Part shown: in pieces, positions 56,521 through 64,000 of the stretch
Layout of the letters: every line of letters starts with the position of its first letter
Position numbering within the stretch: position 1 is the stretch's first letter
Origin: Luteimonas suaedae
GTDB lineage: Bacteria; Pseudomonadota; Gammaproteobacteria; Xanthomonadales; Xanthomonadaceae
DNA: 64,000 nucleotides
NCBI RefSeq assembly: GCF_008312895.1
Contig: NZ_VSSP01000005.1
Span: 62,001-126,000, forward strand
Direction of reading: 5' to 3'
Translations under genes and position numbers: made by a program
Notes under the pieces: model-generated
What the model was told of the DNA's origin: nothing
The model's input: only the letters and a program-made list of their open reading frames with translations
Database searches by the model: none

Positions 56521-57561
56521 TCAGCCGATGCGGACACGGTCGTCGCCGGCAGCCGCGATCACCTCGCCGATGCGCCAGTGCGGCAGCGACTGGGCTTCGA
56601 GTGCGGCGCCGATCGGCGCCATCTGCTCCGGCGGCACGACCAGCACGAAACCGATGCCGCAGTTGAAGGTGCGCCACATTTCCTCGCGTGCCACCGCGCC
56701 CTCGCGCTGCAGCCAGTCGAACACCGGCGGCAGCGGCCAGGCGGAGGCCTCGATCGTCAGGCCCAGGCCCTCCGGGATCACGCGGATGATGTTCTCGGTC
56801 AGGCCGCCGCCGGTGATATGGGCCATGGCGTGCACGGCTGCGCCGTGTTCGCGCAGCAGCGCCAGCATCGGTTTCACGTAGAGGGTGGTCGGCGCCATCA
56901 ACGCGTCGATCAGGCGGGTGCCGTCGAGATCGAGCTCGGCCGGTCGTCCGGCGCGGTCGAAGATGCGGCGGATCAGCGAGTAACCGTTGGAATGCGGGCC
57001 GCTGGAGCCGATCCCGACCAGCACGTCGCCGGCGCGGACCGCGGTGCCGTCGAGCAGTGCCGACTTCTCCACCGCGCCGACGCTGAAGCCGGCCAGGTCG
57101 TATTCCCCCGGCGCGTACATGTCGGGCATCTCGGCGGTCTCGCCGCCGATCAGGGCGCAACCGGCGAGCTCGCAGCCGTGCGCGATGCCGCCGACCACGG
57201 CGGCGGCGGTGTCGATATCGAGCTTGCCGGTGGCGAAATAGTCGAGGAAGAACAGCGGCTCGGCACCCTGCACCAGGATGTCGTTGACGCACATCGCCAC
57301 CAGGTCGATGCCGATGGTGTCGTGGCGGTTCAGCTGCTGCGCGAGCTTGAGCTTGGTGCCGACGCCGTCGGTGCCCGACACCAGTACCGGCTCGCGGTAG
57401 CGGCCGGAGAGGTCGAACAGGGCGCCGAAGCCGCCGAGTCCGCCCATCACCTCGGGGCGGAAGGTGCGCTTGACCAGCGGCTTGATCCTGTCGACGAGCG
57501 CATTGCCGGCATCGATGTCGACGCCGGCGTCGCGGTAGGTGAGCGGAGTGGGGGCGGTCAC
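56521..57561 (-). CDS. purM: Phosphoribosylformylglycinamidine cyclo-ligase
   Basis: It closes the imidazole ring to give AIR. The 346-residue protein has [78 protein letters not shown] and [19 protein letters not shown]. The start is a GTG at 57561 giving [11 protein letters not shown]; the longer open frame upstream lies across non-coding repeat DNA. purM and purN form the usual pair. Confidence 0.96.
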   Translation of the reverse strand: MTAPTPLTYRDAGVDIDAGNALVDRIKPLVKRTFRPEVMGGLGGFGALFDLSGRYREPVLVSGTDGVGTKLKLAQQLNRHDTIGIDLVAMCVNDILVQGAEPLFFLDYFATGKLDIDTAAAVVGGIAHGCELAGCALIGGETAEMPDMYAPGEYDLAGFSVGAVEKSALLDGTAVRAGDVLVGIGSSGPHSNGYSLIRRIFDRAGRPAELDLDGTRLIDALMAPTTLYVKPMLALLREHGAAVHAMAHITGGGLTENIIRVIPEGLGLTIEASAWPLPPVFDWLQREGAVAREEMWRTFNCGIGFVLVVPPEQMAPIGAALEAQSLPHWRIGEVIAAAGDDRVRIG

Positions 57562-57613
57562 GGACGCGGGCCTGCAGGGGCAAAAACATGATTCTAGCCT
57601 GCGCAGGAGCGGG

Positions 57614-57698
57614 GGAACGAGTGGAGAGAAAGGAAAGAAGCACGCGACAGGCCGGAACCGCCGCTCTCGTTTCTCGTTCCTCTCCACTCGTTTCTCGC
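57614..57698. repeat. Purine-rich/pyrimidine-rich inverted repeat upstream of DUF2066 gene
   Basis: The left arm (57614-57640, GGAACGAGTGGAGAGAAAGG) and right arm (57664-57698, CTCGTTTCTCGTTCCTCTCC) are imperfect reverse complements with ACGAGTGGAGAG and CTCTCCACTCGT as the core. It occupies much of the divergent purM promoter region, so it could place both promoters on a cruciform-capable segment. Confidence 0.65.
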
Positions 57699-57742
57699 GC
57701 TTTGTGGCACCATTCCGCCGTTGTCGCAGCGAAGGACGAGGA

Positions 57743-58843
57743 ATGCCGCAGGCCAGCAAGCCAACCAAACGGATCAAGCGGTGGACGGGCTGGCTCCTGG
57801 CGGTCGGGCTGCTCGCCGCCGGCCAGGCAGCGGCCCAGCGCGTGGAGGGCGACACCGCCCAGGCGCAGGGCATGTACGAGGCCGAGGTCCGGGTCAACGG
57901 CCAGCGCGAGGCGGAGCGCAAGGCCGGCTTCAGCCGGGCCTTGGCGCAGGTGCTGGCCAAGCTGTCCGGCGATCGCACCGCGGCCAGCCGCCCCGGCGTC
58001 GCACAGGAGCTGCGTCGCGCCGGGGACTACGTGGAGGGGTACGACTATCGCCAGGACGAGGGCGTCTCCGCCAGCGGCGCGCCGAGCTTCGAGACGACCC
58101 TGGTGGTGCGCTTCGACGAGGATGCGGTGGACGCCGTGGCCGCTGCGCTGGGGTTGCCGATCTGGCCGGAACCACGGCCCAAACCGGTGCTGTGGCTGGC
58201 GATCGACGACGGCAAGGGCGCACGCCTGGTCAATCTCAACCAGAACAACGTGGTGCGGCCGATCCTGAGCCGGGCGCAGCAGCGCGGCTACCGCCTCGGC
58301 CTGCCGCGCGGCAGCGCCGCCGAGCAGGCCGCGGTCGGTGCCATCTGGCGTGGCGACAGCGGCGCCGTGGCGCGGTTGTCGGCACGCTACAGCCCGCCGA
58401 TGCAGCTGATCGGCAAGCTCTACCGGGCCGACGGCGGCTGGAAGGCCGACTGGACCTTCGTCGACAACGGCCGCGTGCTGTCGCAATGGTCGAGCGAGGA
58501 TGCCAATGCGCGCATCGCCATGGCGGCCGGCGCCGACGGTGCTGCCGATGCCCTGGTCGAGCGTTACGCGCGGGCCAGCGAAGCCGGGCCGACCGGCAGC
58601 TACCGGGTTGCCTTCGTCGGCATCGGCAGCAGCGATGATTTCATCCGCCTGTCGGGCCATCTGCAGGGCCTGTCGGTCGTGCGCCGGATCACGCCGGTGC
58701 GGGCGACCGCCGACGGCGTCGAGTTCGAACTCGAGCTGTTGACCGGACTGCCGGGCTTCCGCCGGCTCGTCGACGAGCGGGTGCTGATGGAGGTCGAGGC
58801 GCCGCTGCAGACCGGCACCCCGGTCTTCCGGCTGGTCCGGTGA
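57743..58843 (+). CDS. DUF2066 exported protein
   Basis: A 366-residue exported protein with a signal peptide ([20 protein letters not shown], to about residue 34) and a DUF2066 domain: [79 protein letters not shown]. The function is unknown. In gammaproteobacteria it is regularly found between purM and perM as here. The ATG at 57743 has GACGAGG upstream. Confidence 0.9.
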   Translation: MPQASKPTKRIKRWTGWLLAVGLLAAGQAAAQRVEGDTAQAQGMYEAEVRVNGQREAERKAGFSRALAQVLAKLSGDRTAASRPGVAQELRRAGDYVEGYDYRQDEGVSASGAPSFETTLVVRFDEDAVDAVAAALGLPIWPEPRPKPVLWLAIDDGKGARLVNLNQNNVVRPILSRAQQRGYRLGLPRGSAAEQAAVGAIWRGDSGAVARLSARYSPPMQLIGKLYRADGGWKADWTFVDNGRVLSQWSSEDANARIAMAAGADGAADALVERYARASEAGPTGSYRVAFVGIGSSDDFIRLSGHLQGLSVVRRITPVRATADGVEFELELLTGLPGFRRLVDERVLMEVEAPLQTGTPVFRLVR

Positions 58844-58850
58844 CCACGCC

Positions 58851-60014
58851 ATGAGCGAACCTGCCGGCGCGGCGATCGCGCTGTTCCTCAAGCGGCTGCA
58901 GTGGGGCCTGGTGCTGGCCGTGGTCTTCTGGCTGCTGCTGGCGCTCGGCCCGATCCTGACGCCGTTCGTGCTGGCGGCGCTGCTCGGCTGGCTGGGCGAC
59001 CCGCTGGTCGACCGGATCGAGCGCAGCGGCCGCTCGCGCGCGGTGGCGGTGACGCTGGTGTTCGCGCTGATGGTGCTGTTGCTGGTGCTGGCGTTGCTGA
59101 TCCTGGTGCCGATGCTCGAGGAGCAGATCGTCACCCTGATCGACACCCTGCCGAGCTACCGCGAATGGTTCATGCAGACGGCGATCCCGTGGGTGGAGCA
59201 GCGCACCGGGTTTGAGATCTCGACCTGGCTGGACCCGCAGAGCCTGATCGAGCTGGCGCGCGAGCACTGGCAGCAGGCCGGCGGCATCGCCGCGACCTTC
59301 TTCGGCTACGTGCAGCGCTCCGGCTTCGCGTTCCTCACCTGGATGGTCAACCTGGTGCTGTTGCCGATCCTGACCTTCTACTTCCTGCGCGACTGGGATC
59401 GCCTGGTCGAGCGGGTCGCCGCGCTGGTGCCGCGCGATCACCTGGCCACGGTGACGCGACTGGCGCGCGAGTCCAACGACGTGCTCGGTGGCTTCCTGCG
59501 CGGGCAGTTCATGGTGATGCTGGCGCAAGGTGCGTTCTACGCCGTGGGACTGCAGGCGATCGGGCTCCGGCTCGGGATCCTGGTGGGCCTGATCGCCGGG
59601 CTGATCAGCTTCGTGCCGTACCTGGGCGCGACCGTCGGCGCGGTGCTGATGCTGTTGGCGGCGCTGGTCCAGGAGCAGGGGATCGACTGGCAACTGCTGA
59701 TCCTGGGCTCGGTGGTGTTCGTCGCCGGGCAGCTGCTCGAAAGCTACGTGCTGACCCCGCGCCTGGTCGGCGACCGCATCGGCCTGCATCCGGTGGCGGT
59801 GATCTTCGCGGTGATGGCGGGCGGGCAGCTGTTCGGGTTCGTGGGCATGCTGCTGGCGCTGCCGGTCGCCGCCGTCGCCAACGTGCTGATCGGCTTCGCG
59901 CAGGAGCGCTATCGCGAGAGCCAGCTGTACGCCGGCGCGCCTGCCGGCCTGGTGATCGGCGAGCCGGCCGGGGGTGAAGGCGAGGACGGGCGCAGCGAGC
60001 CGCCGCAGGCGTGA
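58851..60014 (+). CDS. AI-2E family transporter (PerM-like)
   Basis: A 387-residue membrane protein with about eight helices: LVFWLLLALGPILTPFVLAALLGWL, PSYREWF, FAFLTWMVNLVLLPILTFYFLRDW, RGQFMVMLAQGAFYAVGLQAIGLRLGIL and ESYVLTPRLVGDRIGLHPVAVIFAVMAGG. PerM/YhhT/TqsA-type proteins export small molecules or AI-2; the substrate is not predictable. It overlaps hda by a GTGA arrangement. Confidence 0.91.
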   Translation: MSEPAGAAIALFLKRLQWGLVLAVVFWLLLALGPILTPFVLAALLGWLGDPLVDRIERSGRSRAVAVTLVFALMVLLLVLALLILVPMLEEQIVTLIDTLPSYREWFMQTAIPWVEQRTGFEISTWLDPQSLIELAREHWQQAGGIAATFFGYVQRSGFAFLTWMVNLVLLPILTFYFLRDWDRLVERVAALVPRDHLATVTRLARESNDVLGGFLRGQFMVMLAQGAFYAVGLQAIGLRLGILVGLIAGLISFVPYLGATVGAVLMLLAALVQEQGIDWQLLILGSVVFVAGQLLESYVLTPRLVGDRIGLHPVAVIFAVMAGGQLFGFVGMLLALPVAAVANVLIGFAQERYRESQLYAGAPAGLVIGEPAGGEGEDGRSEPPQA

Positions 60015-60723
60015 GCCCGCGTCGCGACGGTCCCGGCCGCGACGGCGGGCAATTGCCGCTGGCGCTGCGCTGCCCGCCTGACCAGCGCTTCGAAGCGTTC
60101 GTCCCGGCGTCCGAAGCGGTATTGCCGCCGCTGCGCGCACTGGCCGCCGCGGCCGGTGGCGACTGGTGCTACCTGTCGGGTGCGGCGGGCACCGGCAAGA
60201 CCCACCTGGCACTGGCGACCTGCGCCACGGCCGAGGTGCACGGTCGGCGCGCGGCCTACCTGCCGCTGGCCAGCGCCGCCGGTCGCCTGCACGAGGCGCT
60301 GCAGTCGCTGCACGACTACGACCTGATCGCGCTGGACGGGCTCGACGCCGTGGCCGGCCATCGTGACGACGAGCTCGCGCTGTTCGATTTCCACAACCGT
60401 GCGCACGACGCCGACAAGGCGGTGCTGTATGCGGCGCGCGCGCTCCCCGCGGATTTGCCGCTGACCTTGCCGGACCTGCGCTCGCGCCTGTCGCAATGCG
60501 TTCGCATCGTGCTGGCGCCGCTCGACGACGCCGGGCGCCGCGAGGTGCTGCGCGTGCGCGCGCAGCGGCGCGGATTGATGTTCGACGATGCCGCGATCGA
60601 CTGGCTGCTCAAGCGCGTCGATCGCGACCTGGTGAGCCTGACCGCGCTACTCGACCGGCTCGACCGCGCCTCGCTCGCCGCACAGCGGCGGTTGACGGTG
60701 CCGTTCCTGCGGCAGGTGCTGGG

Positions 60724-60736
<13 letters not shown>
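60011..60736 (+). CDS. hda: DnaA regulatory inactivator Hda
   Basis: A 241-residue AAA+ protein that with the sliding clamp stimulates ATP hydrolysis on DnaA and limits re-initiation. A clamp-binding motif QLPLALRCP lies at residues 14-22. It has Walker A GAAGTGKTHLALA, LIALDGLDAVAG (Walker B), the sensor and arginine-finger region PDLRSRLSQCVRIVL and DLVSLTALLDRLDRASL. The start is a GTG at 60011 coupled to perM. The C-terminal QRRLTVPFLRQVL is typical. Confidence 0.94.
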
Positions 60737-61827
<1,091 letters not shown>

Positions 61828-61843
61828 TCAGCGAGGTGTCGCG

Positions 61844-63244
61844 ATGACCCTGCAGGTGGTGCTGTTGTCCGGCGGTTCCGGCACACGATTGTGGCCGCTC
61901 TCGCGCGAGGCCTATCCCAAGCAGTTCCTGCCGCTGGCGGGCGAGGACACGATGCTGCAGGAGACCTGGGCGCGGGTGGCGCCGCTGGGCGGCGCCGCGC
62001 CGATCGTGGTCGCCAACGAGGAGCACCGCTTCCTCGCCGCCGAGCAACTGCGGCAGGCCGGTGCGCCGACGCCGGCCATCGTGCTCGAGCCGACGGGGCG
62101 CAATACCGCACCGGCGATCGCCGCTGCGGCGCTGCAGGCGATGGCCGGTGGCGACGATCCGGTGCTGCTGGTATTGCCGTCGGATCACGTCGTACGCGAC
62201 GCCGATGCGTTCCGCGCGGCGGTGCAGCAGGCGCTGCCGGCCGCCGAAGCGGGGGCGCTGGTGACGTTCGGCATCGTCGCCGACACGCCGGAAACCGGGT
62301 TCGGCTATATCCAGGCCGCGCCGGGCAAAGGCGTGCGCGACGTGCTGCGCTTCGTCGAGAAGCCCGATGCCGCGACCGCACGCGGCTATCTCGACAGTGG
62401 CGACTATTACTGGAACAGTGGCATGTTCCTGTTCCGGGCATCGGGCTACCTGCGGGAACTGGAGCAGTTCCGGCCGGATGTCCTGGCGGCGGTGCGCGCG
62501 GCCTTCGATGCGGCGACACGCGACGGCGACTTCGTGCGGCTCGACCGCGAAGCGTTCGCCGGCTGCCCGTCGGATTCGATCGACTACGCGGTGATGGAGA
62601 AGACCGGTCACGCCAAGGTGCTGCCGGTCGACATCGGCTGGAGCGATGTCGGCTCCTGGTCGGCGCTGTGGGAGGTCAGCGAGCAGGACGCCGATGGCAA
62701 CGCCCACCACGGCGACGTAATCGCGGTCGACAGCCGCAACAGCTACGCCTACGCGCGGCGGCTGGTCGCGCTGGTCGGCGTCGACGACCTGGTGGTGGTG
62801 GAGACCGACGACGCGGTGCTGGTGGCGCGCAAGGACAAGGTGCAGCAGGTCAAGGAGGTGGTGGCGCGGCTGAAGTCGGACCAGCGCAGCCATGCGGTGC
62901 TGCATCGCGAGGTGCACCGGCCCTGGGGCAGCTATGACTCGATCGACGCCGACGATGGGTTCCAGGTCAAGCGGATCAAGGTCAAGCCCGGCGGGCGGCT
63001 GTCGCTGCAGTCGCACAAGCACCGGGCCGAGCACTGGATCGTGGTGCGCGGCGTTGCGCGCGTCACCCGCGACAACGATGTATTCGATCTGTACGCCAAC
63101 CAGTCGACGTACATCCCGCTCGGCGCGAAGCACCGGCTGGAGAATCCCGGCGCGGAGACGCTCGAGCTGATCGAGGTGCAGTCCGGCGGTTACCTGGGCG
63201 AGGACGACATCGTCCGCTACGAGGACGTGTACGGCCGCTCGTAG
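61844..63244 (+). CDS. Mannose-1-phosphate guanylyltransferase / mannose-6-phosphate isomerase (XanB/ManC type)
   Basis: A 466-residue bifunctional enzyme supplying GDP-mannose for exopolysaccharide and LPS. The N-terminal transferase domain has the GDP-mannose motif [21 protein letters not shown] at residues 8-28, [39 protein letters not shown] and [10 protein letters not shown]. The cupin isomerase domain (about 360-466) shows [41 protein letters not shown] and [16 protein letters not shown]. An exopolysaccharide locus is not next to it. It is the xanB-like gene of xanthomonads. Confidence 0.94.
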   Translation: MTLQVVLLSGGSGTRLWPLSREAYPKQFLPLAGEDTMLQETWARVAPLGGAAPIVVANEEHRFLAAEQLRQAGAPTPAIVLEPTGRNTAPAIAAAALQAMAGGDDPVLLVLPSDHVVRDADAFRAAVQQALPAAEAGALVTFGIVADTPETGFGYIQAAPGKGVRDVLRFVEKPDAATARGYLDSGDYYWNSGMFLFRASGYLRELEQFRPDVLAAVRAAFDAATRDGDFVRLDREAFAGCPSDSIDYAVMEKTGHAKVLPVDIGWSDVGSWSALWEVSEQDADGNAHHGDVIAVDSRNSYAYARRLVALVGVDDLVVVETDDAVLVARKDKVQQVKEVVARLKSDQRSHAVLHREVHRPWGSYDSIDADDGFQVKRIKVKPGGRLSLQSHKHRAEHWIVVRGVARVTRDNDVFDLYANQSTYIPLGAKHRLENPGAETLELIEVQSGGYLGEDDIVRYEDVYGRS

Positions 63245-63353
63245 GCATGTTCCGCGATTCCGTCCGGAGAAACGGCACGCTCACCGGGGTTTAGCACGCA
63301 CCGCCGATGCGCTGCGGGAAAAGAGCTGCGGATGCATCGCGGGCGGACCGGCA

Positions 63354-63443
63354 CGGCGTCCCGGTGCGGGACACGCCGTGAATCCGTCCATGGAGGCTCG
63401 TCGACGCCATCCATGGCGCCGACGGTCCCGCACCGGGACGCCG
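63354..63443. repeat. Perfect 19-base inverted repeat with 52-base loop
   Basis: CGGCGTCCCGGTGCGGGAC (63354-63372) and GTCCCGCACCGGGACGCCG (63425-63443) are exact reverse complements. The loop contains a further pair of CCATGG sequences (TCCATGGAGG and ATCCATGGCG). It lies between convergent genes, in the 300-base gap with no coding signal. Confidence 0.85.
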
Positions 63444-63544
63444 AGCCGGCCCTGGATGCTGACCGGGCGCTTCTCGTGCGGATCACCGGTCAACCGAGAG
63501 CCGTTGCAGCCCTCGACCTGAGAACACCGGTCGTGCCCGAAGGG

Positions 63545-64000
63545 CTACGCCGCCACGGCCTTGGTCTCTGTCTCCAGCGAGGCCAGCCAGGCGTCGTCGG
63601 AGCCTTCTTCCACGCCCTCGAACAGGAACGTCGACAGGTAGCGCTCGCCGGTGTCGGGCAGGGTGGCCAGGATCACCGAACCCTCAGTCGCGGTTTCGGC
63701 CACCTGCAGCGCCGCGGCGACGGTGGCGCCGGCGGAGATGCCGACGAACAGGCCTTCCTCGGCAGCGAGTCGGCGCGCGGTGTCGCGGGCGACGGTGTCG
63801 TCGACCGGACGGATCTCGTCGGCGATGCCGCAGTCGAGCACCGCCGGCACGAAGTCCGGCGTCCAGCCCTGGATCTTGTGCGGCTGCCAGTCCTTGCCGC
63901 CGAGCAGCGAGGCGCCGGCCGGCTCCGAGGTGACGATGCGTACTTCCGGCCGCGCGACCTTCAGCACCTGGCCGACGCCGGTGAGGGTGCCGCCGGTGCC
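63545..64000 (-). CDS. cysK: Cysteine synthase, C-terminal part
   Basis: These are the last 151 codons of an O-acetylserine sulfhydrylase; the rest lies beyond the right end. The visible part starts in the PLP-phosphate loop GTGGTLTGVG and includes SEPAGASLLGGKDWQPHKIQGW, ADEIRPVDD, LFVGISAGATVAAALQVA and ILATLPDTGERYLSTFLFE. The last 18 residues vary. The motif HKIQGW favours CysK over CysM. The PLP lysine and catalytic site are outside the window. Confidence 0.92.
   Translation of the reverse strand, partial: GTGGTLTGVGQVLKVARPEVRIVTSEPAGASLLGGKDWQPHKIQGWTPDFVPAVLDCGIADEIRPVDDTVARDTARRLAAEEGLFVGISAGATVAAALQVAETATEGSVILATLPDTGERYLSTFLFEGVEEGSDDAWLASLETETKAVAA

Noticed and set aside
55901..59146. 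1081-codon open frame on the minus strand across purM, DUF2066 and perM
   Set aside because: It spans three well-supported genes on both strands and reads as Arg/Ala-rich shadow sequence with no recognised domain.

Overview
This 64 kb window is GC-rich, gene-dense bacterial chromosome. Gene content and order point to the gammaproteobacterial family Xanthomonadaceae (Lysobacteraceae), most likely something close to Luteimonas or Lysobacter. Supporting features are a regulatory PTS with HPr kinase (hprK-rapZ), the metB-hom pair, the aroK-aroB-hemE block, pilT-pilU, a XanB-type bifunctional mannose enzyme, a secreted GH18 chitinase and GTAG-headed palindromic repeats. The genus is inference. Both ends cut a gene: a Cys/Met-metabolism PLP enzyme on the left and cysteine synthase on the right. 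I found no tRNA, rRNA, CRISPR array, prophage or transposase gene.

Layout. 1-6.0 kb: methionine/threonine branch (metB end, hom), a macro-domain protein, a secreted alpha/beta hydrolase, a frameshifted small secreted protein and a multidomain chitinase. 6.0-10.8 kb: a gene-poor stretch with a degenerate hydrolase fragment, a DUF1622 membrane protein, serine dehydratase, a mini-glutaredoxin and a YceI-cytochrome b561-YceI operon. 10.9-17.3 kb: a 1186-residue hybrid sensor kinase with a propeller sensor, then a DNA exonuclease-DNA ligase pair. 17.3-23.8 kb: hemE, a WGR protein, aroB-aroK, dodecin, a glycerate-kinase-like protein and a pdxH-acetyltransferase-cobalamin-binding operon. 23.8-31 kb: an MFS exporter, a DoxX protein, a lipoprotein, proC, yggS and the twitching ATPases pilT/pilU. 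31-40.4 kb: a DSD1-like PLP enzyme, a BON protein, a DUF72 protein, Mn-SOD, an FKBP isomerase, a sterol-desaturase-like enzyme, yqgE-ruvX-pyrB and a lipoprotein esterase. 40.5-52.6 kb: a long minus-strand run: kdsD-kdsC-lptC-lptA-lptB (LPS synthesis and export), rpoN-hpf-ptsN-hprK-rapZ-EIIA(Man)-ptsH-ptsI (regulatory PTS) and mgtE. 52.7-64 kb: a bolA/ibaG-like gene and murA, tandem DUF3108 proteins, purN-purM, DUF2066-perM-hda, murU, a XanB/ManC-type enzyme and cysK.

How the genes work together. The 40-55 kb block gathers envelope biogenesis (Kdo synthesis, Lpt transport, MurA) with sigma-54 and a phosphorelay that has no sugar permease here, so it looks regulatory rather than transport-related. 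The most striking non-coding feature is a family of eight dispersed inverted-repeat elements of about 140 bp. Their GTAG...CTAC ends and their placement at gene ends match REPIN/SMAG-type non-autonomous elements. Two of them supply the stop codon of the neighbouring gene, and one may supply a start codon. At least six further intergenic repeat types are present.
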